55,012 bases of DNA from Amphimedon queenslandica (lineage: Eukaryota; Porifera; Demospongiae; Haplosclerida; Niphatidae): NCBI RefSeq assembly GCF_000090795.2, contig NW_003546242.1:630940-685951 (forward strand), written 5' to 3'. Positions 30,700-41,499 of the stretch are shown piece by piece. The notes under the pieces are model-generated. The model did no database searches, had not been told where the DNA came from, and worked only from the letters and a program-made list of their open reading frames with translations. Both the position numbers and the translations under genes were made by a program. How positions within the stretch are numbered: position 1 is the stretch's first letter; every line of letters starts with the position of its first letter.

Positions 30700-33440
30700 A
30701 TGTTTCATTGCCTTATTGTGTGTTAACTTGATAAAAAATGTGATAAACTTTTGTTAATTTGTTGCATAATAACAGTAAATATTTTTAAACAAATATATTG
30801 TCTTACAAATAACCTTTTCAGTTTAAACTAACAATTACTGTTCATTTCTAACTGATAAAAGTTATTTTAAAGCAATTAATAATCATTAGATTCAACATTC
30901 AACATTCAAAGTAAGACACTTTTTGCAGTGTACATGTATTAACAAGCATATGGAAATAGAAACAAGGTAGATACATGTAATGTACTTCACAAAGAGGTAC
31001 ATTAATGAACTTATGACCTTATCTGCCTTGATACAAAGTTATCCCATGCTAGCAGTGCCAAATGGAGGTGGCACTAGACACATACTCTCCCTTTCTCTCT
31101 CATTTGATATGTATTATGCATAGCATACTATATATAATGTGCAATGTACATGTATGTACATGTGTAATGAATAAAATATATGTACATGTACATGCACATG
31201 TATAATGTAATGATAATAGGAATACCACAATGCTACATGTACAAAATACATGCAATGTAATGGTAATAGGAATACCACAATGCTACATGTACCATGTACA
31301 TGCATGTACAGAATCCAAATTTTATCAAAATAAGATCCAAGTTTCTACACAACAAAAAAGGACAAGTATATTATGTGTCAGAACACCTTACAAATTGATC
31401 ATGCTAAATGGCATGTGGCACAAAATTGCCAAGAAAAAGTCTGTTCCACAGGGAAATTCACCAAATATTACTCCCTTCAACAAATCCTATGCGGTATATC
31501 ATAACTATCAAGAATTATCCGCTTGTGTACATTTGTACATCTGAAAATACAAGGGCATTAAATACATGTACATATATACCATAGGCCGTATTTTGATTGC
31601 GTATTTAATAGATTACAAATTTGGAAAAATAACTAACTTGTGTTTCAAACAAAATGAAATGTATAACTCTGGTATTCCCAGCGTATTTTTCTCAATTTCA
31701 TTCTATTTCACTTGAAATTATGTAACAATTTAGTACTTGCTTATTTAGTTTTCATTATTTTAGTCAATGTTGCTTCTTGCCATGTTGTCAAAGGGTTAAA
31801 ATTACACAAGTAAATTATTCATTATTAAGTCAGAAATATTTTCAAAATCCACGTTAAAATCACAATTAACGTTACTTATACTTTTCATGCATACAAGAAT
31901 GGTTGATTTGAAGTTTAATTAATCACAGACATTCAAAAAAAGGTAATAAACATTTGGTAATAGTACGAACTGGAGTAGTTTTTGCCCTTTCTTTTACCAT
32001 GGCAAGCGTAGAAAGCATCTGCTCAGCATTCGTGTTTACATTTACTTTTGTACATGTGTATTTATCCAAACAATAAGTATTTGAGCCCAATAATTTGGTC
32101 AAACACTGTCTAAATTAAATGGCTGATGAACAAATTACGACAGCAAGTTTAAGAAAAAATTTCGTAAAAAATCTACTCCAAATTGAATGGGCTGGGAATG
32201 CAAAAGTTGAGCTCAGAAAAAAATGAGGTCCTGGATTCTTACATCACTACCAAGGCTCTGAACAAAATTATCTAGCCGCTTGATGATTCAGCAGTTTTAG
32301 TGCTTTAAGGAGTGATTTACAGTACAAATATCATGAGAATTATCTTGAAAACCCATCTGTAATTGACTAAAATGAAGGAAAACGCTCTTGTAACGCTATG
32401 AAAAGTGGGTATGGCCGGATAATATCATGTTTCACGCACACTTAATGGGTGTGAATCATTAATTAAATAGAAGAAAAGTGGTGCAATAACTGCAAAAAAG
32501 GTTATATGGAATTTATGTTTCTCCCAAGATATTTTGATTAAAAATCAGAAGAGAAGTTTTTTTTTGAAGAACTATCCCGGTACATAGAGCTAATTCTCAA
32601 GTTTGAATTTCTAACAACGATCAGGCAATGACCAAAACTGACAATGGGAGAATTCTCCTTTAAACTTTTTTGATACATATACCTGCACTTACATCTACCA
32701 TATTGGAGTTAGGTTTTACAGGAAAGTTAAATTCTATAACAGAGTTGTGGTACTCTTAAAAAAATGGTTGCAGAAGGTAAAAATTTATGCCAGCAAATTA
32801 GAAATCTGAACAAATCAGTAAAATTTTATCCTAAAATAATAAAACCATGTACATTGATAGCATGTAATTTGGGTGATAACGTACTAGTTGCACTAATGCT
32901 GTCTTATATGTGCATTCCATGGTGGAGGAGGACTGGCTCATCCTTCTTACGACCTTTTTCTTCAACAGGAGCAGCCTTAGGTACCGTGATTAACTGTCTT
33001 ATTAAGGCACCTAGGGGAAGAAGGACAGAGGAATAACACATAAATATATAGATATTACAAAGTTAATAATTTTAAAGGAATAAAAGATTTTGTAAAAAGC
33101 GCGATCACATAATGTACATGTATGCAAATAAAACAATAAATTATAAACTTCAAGATGCATGCACATTCACTAAGCACAAGTAACACAAAGTATTCCTCTT
33201 GCAGTAAACTATTTGGAGGTTTCTCGCAAGCCTGTTAAGTGTGCTAAAAGAATGAGCCTCATGAGCTAAGAAGCACTGAAATTCATCAAAAATCCAAATA
33301 TGATTTGGAATTAGTTAAAATTTTCTACACAACATAAAAACATGTATGTGCATATGCATCAAGTAAAATTTGTACAATGTCAAATTCTTTCCTAATGATT
33401 TTTGTTAAAATCTTAGTTTTGTATTACAGCAGGAGCGCAT
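30700..33440. other. AT-rich gene-poor stretch
   Basis: About 2.7 kb without a recognised gene. It holds many TACATGTA-type words (31140-31320, 31560). A plus-strand frame at 32764-33036 (MVAEGKNLCQQIRNLNKSVK) has a plausible composition but no known domain and no splice context, so I do not call it a gene. Confidence 0.5.
31204..31310. repeat. Tandem duplication, about 52-bp unit, in a TACATGTA-rich tract
   Basis: AATAGGAATACCACAATGCT followed by ACATGTAC occurs twice, at about 31215 and 31266, each preceded by AATGTAATG. The tract 31140-31320 also has many overlapping GTACATGTA words. Confidence 0.8.
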
Positions 33441-33449
33441 GAGGGAAGG

Positions 33450-33814
33450 CATGGGCGTATCTAGGAATTCGCAAAGTGGGGTGCTTAGGGCACACAAAGT
33501 GCCCAGCAATATTGGCTACACCCCTTTTTGCAGTGGTAAAATGGCATTTTGCATAATTTTTGTAAATTACGGGTGGGGTCAAAATAATTTCAAGCATAAT
33601 GGTACTTCTGACGACTTCTGATTGCTCTTTAAAGCACTGGAAACTGCTGAAATCATGATCAGGGGGCTAGATATTACTTTAAGAGGCTGAGTAATGATGC
33701 AAAAGTTCAGGATTGGAGTATTTTTTTCTGACCCCAGTCATGAGGGGGGTGCTCAAGGGGCTTGAGCACCCCCCTCATGACGGGGGCCTTCAGCCCGTGC
33801 TGGATACGCCCTTG
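33450..33814 (+). mobile_element. hAT-type MITE with strong internal hairpin
   Basis: The ends are CATGGGCGTATCTAGG (33450-33465) and, inverted, CAAGGGCGTATCCAGC (ending 33814). Flanks are GAGGGAAG (33441-33448) and GAAGGAAG (33815-33822), an 8-bp near-duplication with one mismatch. No coding capacity. The terminal repeat resembles that of the complete hAT at 11592 (CAAAGGCGGATCTAGG), which suggests mobilisation by a related transposase; that link is inference. Confidence 0.75.
33737..33781. repeat. Perfect 21-bp hairpin with GGG loop
   Basis: The arm at 33737-33757 (starting GTCATGAGGGGGG) is the exact inverse of 33761-33781, with three G between. Outer CCCC and GGGG tracts extend the pairing with one mismatch. 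Confidence 0.95.
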
Positions 33815-33905
33815 GAAGGAAGAGGAGGGAAGGAGCACGCAACTCCCTCGTTTTTAATGAAAAATTGCTATTTCTGCATATTCTAATGAGTTTACTATTA
33901 ATACA

Positions 33906-35020
33906 ATGATTGGCCACACCCATCACACATGTTTAGCTATGGTAAAACAAAGAAGCTACAATAACAAACTTACAGCCAAGAAGAGAAAGCTATTGGTTGC
34001 TGAGTTTCATTCCGATGAGCAGCTAATAGTCGATGATGTGTTGGAAGTTTTTTGGAGTGAGCAATACTTTGATGAATACAAAGCTCAAGATACATTTTGA
34101 CAGCTGAAAAAGAAAGTCTACTGCTACAAGACTGTCCCTTAAAATTGCAAGAAACATACAAGAAGTTGCTTCAAAACTTTTAACTAAGTTTCTACAGATG
34201 CAGCATTCTTGGCTGTTACACATAAACTTCTTTATTGAAGGAACAAAAGCTGTTGATGTTGAAGGCCTGGGCAATGATGATAAAGAAGCATATTCTTCAC
34301 TTTGGGAATAAGTTAGGAGTGTGCATGTGACAATAAATTAGTACTTTCCTCCCAGGAACAAAGGATTATCATTAATTCTCTTGCATCTGTGGTATTTCAC
34401 GTTAAGGCACGAGAATTGAAGGAAAAGAAATGACATGGTACATCCCCATCCGCTACTGCTTTGCCTTATTATCGGCATTTCAGAGAAGATACAGATATTC
34501 TGTCGTTATGGTGGGTTTGTACTACAGTGAATGATTGAGAAGCGATAAAAAATCAAATTTTCAACAACAGATCAAGCTATTGCAGTTGATGAGTGCTGAT
34601 GATCAGAATTGCACAGACCTAAATCAAGGTGGCCTCACTGGCGTCTCTAAAAGCTATTATCAATTCTTGATTAATTTACTGACTAAATCAATCAAAATAT
34701 CAATCAAAGCAAACAAAAACAATTTGGTAAAATTATGATAAAATTGCTCTCCCAATAATACTTCAGAATGATATTCTTAAAGATTTGTTCACCACTTCCA
34801 TGAAGAAAATAGACACCACAGCCACAAATGAAGACATTCAAGAAATATGTATAGAATTCACATTAAAGGTTTTTAATGCCAGAACGAATGAATATAGGGA
34901 GGCTTGCGAAGAAATTGACTAAGACAAACAAGAAAAAGTGACAGATGCTCAACAGTCACTCAGGGACGAGTTAAAGACATACAGCAACAACAAATTATGT
35001 GCAAATGATGAACAACTGGT
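33906..35020 (+). pseudogene. Degenerate plus-strand gene, unknown family
   Basis: Frame 33906-34100 reads KQRSYNNKLTAKKRKLLVAE and VDDVLEVFWSEQYFDEYKAQ. Further blocks occur in other frames: DAAFLAVTHKLLY and KAVDVEGLGNDDKEAYSSLW (34200-34310), SATALPYYRHFREDTDILSL (34440-34510) and EDIQEICIEFTLKVFNARTN (34830-34880). The blocks share strand and look like one protein broken by frameshifts and stops. I do not recognise it. It may belong with the P-like or other transposon genes next to it. Confidence 0.35.
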
Positions 35021-35528
35021 ATAGTCAATTACCATTAATTCCATTATAATAATTATTTTATTCATTTATTTATTGTATATAGAAGCTTTTCGATAAAAGT
35101 CCCCTTCTGAGCTACTTGTTTTCTCTGTGTCGCTAATGATGCTAGACTAGTGGTGTAGTTATTTGATGTAAGATTTCCACCTCTTATATTCTTTATGCAG
35201 CTAAATACTCATTCAATTGCACTCCCAGTTATTGTCACAGGAATGACAAAATATCCAGAATGCTCGGCAATAAAATCTTGACATAATCCTCTGAAGCCCA
35301 GGACTACAATTAAATGAATAAAAAGATTATAAATGCTAACAGACTAGCCAAGCCAAAAAACTAGTAAGTAAAGGATCTCTAATTTAAATTTGTATAATAT
35401 TTAGTGAAAGGTTATGTGCATGAATTTGCTGCACTTTGAAAAGTATGTTACTTCCATTTCTTGAAGAAATTGAAACCTTTCTGTATGTTTTAGGGGTATT
35501 GATGTTGGTTCACCAATAGGCCCATGAG

Positions 35529-36262
35529 TAGTCTGGCCCCGCCCCTTTGCTGGATGAGGAAGGGTCTGGGAGACACTCGAAGCTTTTGTTGGACACAGTG
35601 GAATGTAATTAGTGCAGCTTGATCATTTGACCGGATGCACCCACGTGTTAATTTCACATAATGGACACACCCTCAAAACATGGCTACTACAAGTATAAAG
35701 AAGGAATTATAGCTTAAACTCAGTTTTTAACATTAATATGTTTTGTNNNNNNNNNNNNNNNNNNNNNNNNNNNNNNNNNNNNNNNNNNNNNNNNNNNNNN
35801 NNNNNNNNNNNNNNNNNNNNNNNNNNNNNNNNNNNNNNNNNNNNNNNNNNNNNNNNNNNNNNNNNNNNNNNNNNNNNNNNNNNNNNNNNNNNNNNNNNNN
35901 NNNNNNNNNNNNNNNNNNNNNNNNNNNNNNNNNNNNNNNNNNNNNNNNACTAAATCCTGTCAGCAGGCACAAGAAATTATCTTATTTATCAACAATAAAC
36001 TTTGTGATGCCCATCTGCTGTTCATTCTTGACTTCTCTATAAACTTCAGACCCTGTAAAAACTCATAAAACTCCTTCAAATTCTACCTATTCTCTAGAGG
36101 CCATTTTGTTAAAATTATATCATGTTTATTGACAAGCTTGCGGTTGGTACCACATGGTTGGAGCAATCTGATTGGTGCGCATACATTCCAGCGCTAGGAC
36201 CAAGAAAAGCTTCGAGTGTCTCCAGACCCTTCCTCATCCAGCAAAGGGGCGGGGCCAGACTA
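35529..36262. mobile_element. Foldback (MULE-like) element, 9-bp target duplication
   Basis: Starts TAGTCTGGCCCCGCCCC and ends with its exact inverse. The inverted repeats extend over about 58 bp with only a single-base indel and continue more weakly to about 110 bp. GCCCATGAG flanks both sides (35520-35528 and 36263-36271), an exact 9-bp duplication. The centre includes the assembly gap, so the true length is unknown. The 9-bp duplication and long inverted arms fit Mutator-like elements; no transposase is visible. Confidence 0.88.
35747..35948. other. Assembly gap (N)
   Basis: 202 undetermined bases, located between the arms of the foldback element. Open frames reported through it are meaningless. 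Confidence 0.99.
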
Positions 36263-37275
36263 GCCCATGAGACAATATTCCATTTTCAAAAAGGAGGTTA
36301 CAAGCTTGAAGATAATCAAACACAGGGAAACGCTCTTTTTGTTCCTCTTCTCTTGCAGTTGGCACGGCCTTGATAGCATTTAACATAAATGGTCGCTGCA
36401 TGCAATATAAAAATTAAACTGGCAGAAAATAAATTTTTACTTGCATAGTCTTAGCAGGTATAACATTCAGCCTGGTCCATGTATCTCTTGCTAAATAAGA
36501 ATAGTTTAATTTGAGAACTCTTCTGCTCCCTCCATATTTAGCTCTTCTTATATATGTCCGGTATACCTGTTCAATTGTATCCCACCCAAACTGCGTTCCA
36601 CTGGTACTAATGAAGTCTTTGGCTGCATTATCCCTAGAGCTATACAAAGCAGCAATCATGTTCTTCAGCTACATGTTCAAACAAATATTTGTAAATGAAA
36701 AATACTGTCTTACTTGATGAGTGGGACACATAATATGTAATTTCTTCCATTAAACTGGATTGTGAAGCAATGATTAACTTATCATTAAAAGTTGATGTAA
36801 AAAACTGAAAGTGCATCGTCATTGGAATGACATTAGTAAAGTACAAATATTTTAAAATCAATAAATGAAGAGTCCAGTACCGGCATACTCAGACTTATCT
36901 CTTTTAAATCATTTTTGCAGTCATATAAATTGGGAGGAGATTTCATCTAGTTTTATATGCCCATTTAATGGTGCTGAGAAAAAAGAATCATAATATTATC
37001 ATTCCTGAACATACAAATTGATCTAATTTAATATGTAAAACAATTAAAACACATCCAACACATAACTGATATGCAAAGTCTATATAAAATGAAGGGATGC
37101 TGTGATATATAAAAAATTTATAGCTGTGCAAAGACGACCATTAGGTCAGAATAAGTGGAACACTTACAACTGGACCAGACATGTTTCAACATGCATCAAG
37201 AAAAAGACTGCCACGGATAAAGGTTAAGGCAAACAAAGAAGTTGGAAAGAACATTTCAAAACCTCTCAGCCTCAA

Positions 37276-39331
37276 TTGTTCATAACACAAACAATCTCAG
37301 ATTTACAAACAACACTAAAAACTCCTCCATTAACGTCACCAATAAGAAGCGTACCAATTTTACCCACTAAAACGGAACCTCCACAAATTCAATTCAAAGA
37401 TCTGAAGCAATCACCCTTATCACACTCAACACTCACATCAACATCATACCTATTACCCATTCAGTTTACGCTATCATCACAACTCACACAATCATCACAC
37501 ACCACTTTTATACCATCGTCACAACAATTACCCATTCTGTTTATGCTATCATCACACCCATCACACACTAATATAACAACATCGTCATATCAATCACAAA
37601 CACAATCATCACATGCCGCAGGTGCACCATGGTCACAAGAATTACCCATTCCATTTCGTTATCGTCACACCCAGCACACACTACTATAACAACATCGTCA
37701 TACCAATCATTCACACATTCATCACATGCCACAATTTTACCACTGTCACAACAGTCATTAATTGCATTTGATGAACTGATAAATTGCCTTGCAAATATGC
37801 CTTCAAGTCCATCACTTAATGTCACTCCTATTCTACAAAGCCTAATCGCTAATGCAGAGAAATTAGCTGGGAAAATATCAACACAAAGACGGCATGACAC
37901 AATAATGAAACAGTTCTGAACTTTGCTATTAATTTATTGTGGCTCCACGTGTTACTAGCTAATTATAGCAAATTTGCCCAAAGCACTGCCATCACTATGG
38001 CTAGTACAGAATAGAATGCATACACAATGAAACAAATTAATGAAGGAGTTTTTAGATTTGATGACGCATTAGCACATCTCAAGACATAAAGCTGTGTTAA
38101 ACATAACTGTGTCAGATGATGCCACTAGAATAACAAACAGGATTGATTATGATGTAAGAAGTCATAGGTGTATTGGGTTTGTACTACTGTTAGACAAAAT
38201 GGCTTACCACAGACCAATGCATATGTAACAAATTCATTTGAGATTATCCAGGATCACTTCCTCAAAGCACCCAACTCAAAATACGCTTACATGTATACAA
38301 TCAAGCCTTTTCAAGGTGTTTCATCATTTTGGTTAGCCTGTATTGGAACAGATAATAAGTTCACTGGAGAAGAGATACTGTAGAAATGGCAGTACATATA
38401 CTTTCAGTTTTAAAAGAGGAGTCACAGTTGTTGTAGATAGCAGGCTTCATAAAGAGTGGCCCGTCACAATACAAACTCAGGAAATGAGCTTTTTTCAGCA
38501 TAAAAAGCCATACTTAACATGCCTCTTTTTGAAAACTGGCTTGTTACAAAGTTATGTCCAGTTGTATGCATACAAGACATGGTACACATAGGCATGAAAT
38601 TTAAATCCAGACTATTATAACCAATAATTAGTATTCAGTTACCAATGGAATCATTTATTGTAAGCAGTACTCACCTTTCATAGCTAACAAGTATATATGG
38701 AAAGGGTGTACATGGCCTACGTGCAAAAGATCCTGATCACCATGATAAACAAAACTTTGCAGCCATATAGCGTATTATAAGAGCAGCACCACTCCGTCAA
38801 ACCATGTCTGATGGTCTAGGCACAAAATGTTACATTGAAATCATGGAATCTGCTACATACAGTTACTTAAAGAAGTCATTTTGTCCACACAAACAGTTGA
38901 AAGAAATTTAGTTTGCTACATTTGTGCTACGCTACTGGAGAGAATGGATACGAACAAAACCATCCTTTACATTACAATACAACTTCATCACTACCAATGC
39001 ATACTTGTGTGTACAAATCAATGCCCACTCACTTTTGTCATTGATAATACACAACAGAGAGGGAGGTATCAATAAACACATTGTGCCATGGCTCATGGGT
39101 GCACAGAGTTGTGAGCAAATGTTCCGATCACTCAAAAGCTTCAGTGAAACTTTGTCAGTGATCATAAATTTTAGTAAGCAAGGTCTCTTGCAAATGCTGC
39201 ACAAACTTGCAGTAAAAGATGAAATAGAAGCAGAAGACACAGGAATTAAGTTGCCACAAGCAGAGAAGCATGAGCGAGAATTGGGCGTTGACATGATACA
39301 CATCACTCAAATGAAGTACAAGATGAAGTAA
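37276..39331 (+). pseudogene. Large transposon-type gene, N-terminal and middle remnants
   Basis: Frame 37276-37689 and its continuation 37629-37919 are a Ser/Thr/His/Gln-rich repeat region followed by IAFDELINCLANMPSSPSLN and a KLAGKISTQRRHDTIMKQF end. Downstream, in changing frames, are FRFDDALAHL (38055), SDDATRITNRIDYDVRSHRC (38115-38170), LPQTNAYVTNSFEIIQDHFL and FWLACIGTDNKFTGEEIL (38190-38383). After these come LGTKCYIEIMESATYSYLKK (38820-38880) and VLRYWREWIRTKPSFTLQYN ... HIVPWLMGAQSCEQMFRSLK (38920-39150). This order recurs in uncharacterised sponge and cnidarian proteins. Function unknown; probably the body of a mobile-element protein whose end is at 39740-40990. Confidence 0.45.
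37455..37760 (+). repeat. Coding tandem repeat, about 111-bp unit
   Basis: ATTACCCATTC followed by a variable base and TTTATGCTATCATCACACCC recurs about 111 nt later (about 37527 and 37638), with TATAACAACATCGTCAT in each unit and a partial earlier copy near 37455. The period is 37 codons, so the frame is kept between copies. Confidence 0.75.
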
Positions 39332-39739
39332 AATACAAGGCAATAAAAAATGCTGAATGTAGAGCAACAAAAGTAACATGTACACTGTTAGGAATGGACA
39401 GAGATTTTAAAAGCTAAGTGTTGTGGGAAACATCAACAATAGTAGAAAACCTTTTTTAATCACGAAGAAGAACAAGAGGAAGATAAAAATGAAGACAATG
39501 AGGAAGTGGAAGATAAAGAAAACTCACAGGGCCAGGATGTAGAATTTGGCAAGTAGATGAAGAATACATGATAAACAGAGGTTAGAAAATAGCATTATGG
39601 AAGGAGTTAAAAAAAGGATAAGACAGAAACTGGAAGAACTTCAAAGCAAACAAACAGAAATTTCACTGTAATCTTAGAATTATTCAGAAGGCAACACTAC
39701 AAATTCCCAATTTCTATAAGTAAAATGTGGAATTTATGT

Positions 39740-40990
39740 TAAGAAAGGCACGATAGCATAGCTGCTACAAAAAAGGGAATGGGTTTCTACTGATAGAGGG
39801 TGTGTGAAAAGCAACCAGAAGAAAAACAAAAATATTTTAAAATCTTCCATAATTTCACATAAATCATTAGTACTACCAATTGTATCAGAGTACATTGTTC
39901 TTGATGATGTATGTGTATTCATCATACTCTCATATAATCAGCGACACATAGGACGGATATTATAATTTCTAATGTTTGGAAAAATTGCTACTTATAAAGG
40001 AAACTATATTCCAGTTCCTACGCATGTCGGTGAGTACCAAATACTATGCACTTGTATGAGTTATACGATAAGAACATATGGGTAAGGTCAACGATAATGA
40101 GCTCGGCAATGTACACAGATGCCAATAATTCCTTATGTACCTTAACTACAGTTCAAGGCTCTAATCAGGAGGCAGAAGTATTATTGCTATTTCTACAAAC
40201 TCTCCTGTCAATATGAAATACATTTCAACTGACTGCCTCCTGTAAGTTCTTTATGAAAGAATTTTATCAAAAAAGGTAAGCACTGGACACAAAGAGGGAA
40301 GTTGCTTCTAACTTGCAAAGATTTGTTAGCAATTACCTGAGGGAAAACATTGTCAGATATCCACATTAGTGTTGCACAACAGCTACTGTCAAATCAGTAT
40401 CCTCATGAATAGAAGACTTAACCTACATTGAAAGAATTTATTCAATTGGGCAGGGTTCTCAAATTATGCACCATGGATTACAAGTTCATTTGAGAACACG
40501 ATATGGTACTATGATTCTACATATTCAGGCCTCCCTACTAAGTCTGAGGTTACTATATCTCACCTTGTTTCTGAGTGCTTGTCAAATCAATGTACGGTAC
40601 AAATCATGCCTGTGGCTAAACAGCTTGGGTCATTGACTTTGGGTTGTATTCTGTTGCCATAGCTACAGCAATTGTTAGTGGCACAGATCCCACTACCATC
40701 ATCTTTAGGTAGGATGACATGAGGGCGCATCTTTTGTCCTGCATTGAAAACAAGAAATTGGAAAATTTTGTAATCCTGAATACGAAGGCAAGAAAAAAGA
40801 CAGGATCACTAATGATTTTTCATTCACAAGGGTGATGATGAAGCTAGAAGATCTGAAGTGAACTGGGTTGAATGTGGTAAGTGTAATGTACTAAGTGTGT
40901 ACCTTTGTTTGATTCAGAAAATGAGTTTTGGGAATGTCAAAACTCTACTAGTATTGTGGTAAGTTCTGTTTCAAAAGTATAGATTTTGTA
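39740..40990 (+). pseudogene. Same gene, C-terminal part: C48/Ulp1-like protease plus PHD-like end
   Basis: 39840-40030 reads VLPIVSEYIVLDDVCVFIIL and GKIATYKGNYIPVPTHVGEY. At 40340-40420 DIHISVAQQLLSNQYPHE begins the protease-like region. ENTIWYYDSTYSGLPTKSEV and SNQCTVQIMPVAKQLGS follow (40490-40630). Then, after a one-base shift, comes DFGLYSVAIATAIVSGTDPT (40635-40694) and DDMRAHLLSCIENKKLENF. In this family the DFG position is normally DCG with the catalytic Cys; here the codon at 40638-40640 is TTT. A tail with VECGKC and ENEFWECQNS resembles a PHD finger whose last Cys is Ser. Ulp1-like proteases cut SUMO/ubiquitin-like chains; this copy should be inactive. Confidence 0.55.
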
Positions 40991-41499
40991 AATATTTTGT
41001 TAGTTTATTTTGAGCTTTTAAAAATTATTCTCAGCATGGGTCTGTTGAACCTTAGAGATAGCAAAACTAGACAAAAGCGAGAGCTAATTAATTGTTTCTA
41101 TTGCTGTTGTGTTACTTATATTTACACTTATTGTTTCATTAAAAAATTGTAACAAGATGTAGTATGCTACGCAATAAATTGTGCCAGCTTTTAAAGTTAA
41201 TACACCATACACTTAAGTCACAATGGCTGACCTAATATCTATGGCCTGACAAACTGACATGATGAATCTGTCAGCCTGGGGCAGTGGTCAGCTGATGCAA
41301 GCTCTGCCTGAGAAGTGTCTGTAGTCCTACCGAGTAAATGGAGTATCTTAAAGTAGGAGTCCATAGTGGAGGTTTTGAGCTTCAAGGCTGACGTCTTGCA
41401 ATCATTGCTGGAGTCTTGTGAAGTCTTAGAATTATGGCTGGAATGTTGGAATCATGGGTGGACTCTTGGAGTCCCATACACTTCTCTGCACTGTTACGA

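Larger units (their letters stand above)
35090..37000 (-). pseudogene. P-element/THAP9-like transposase remnant, split by a foldback element
   Basis: Read downward from about 36990: ISLSMPVLDSSF, then frame 36861-36640 (PMTMHFQFFTSTFNDKLIIA), then 36659-36414 (MIAALYSSRDNAAKDFISTS ... SYLARDTWTRLNVIPAKTMQ). After a frameshift comes FDYLQACNLLFENGILSH (36340-36280). The foldback element occupies 36262-35529. Coding resumes at 35520 in frame with PIGEPTSIPLKHTERFQFLQ, and at 35260-35120 SAIEXVFSCIKNIRGGNLTS resembles the late P-transposase block with a conserved GG and N. The match to P/THAP9-type transposases is by motif order from memory and is moderate. Confidence 0.45.

Noticed and set aside
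31114-31305. Minus-strand His/Val/Tyr-rich frame
   Set aside because: Translation of the TACATGTA-rich simple sequence; not protein-like.
35733-36042. Open frames through the N run
   Set aside because: They exist only because N is not read as a stop.
37568-37900. Minus-strand 110-codon frame
   Set aside because: Antisense of the coding 111-bp repeat; the plus strand continues into conserved blocks.
39155-39385. Minus-strand hydrophobic frame suggesting a membrane protein
   Set aside because: Antisense of the conserved VLRYWREW / WLMGAQSCE region on plus; hydrophobicity comes from reading A-rich codons backward.
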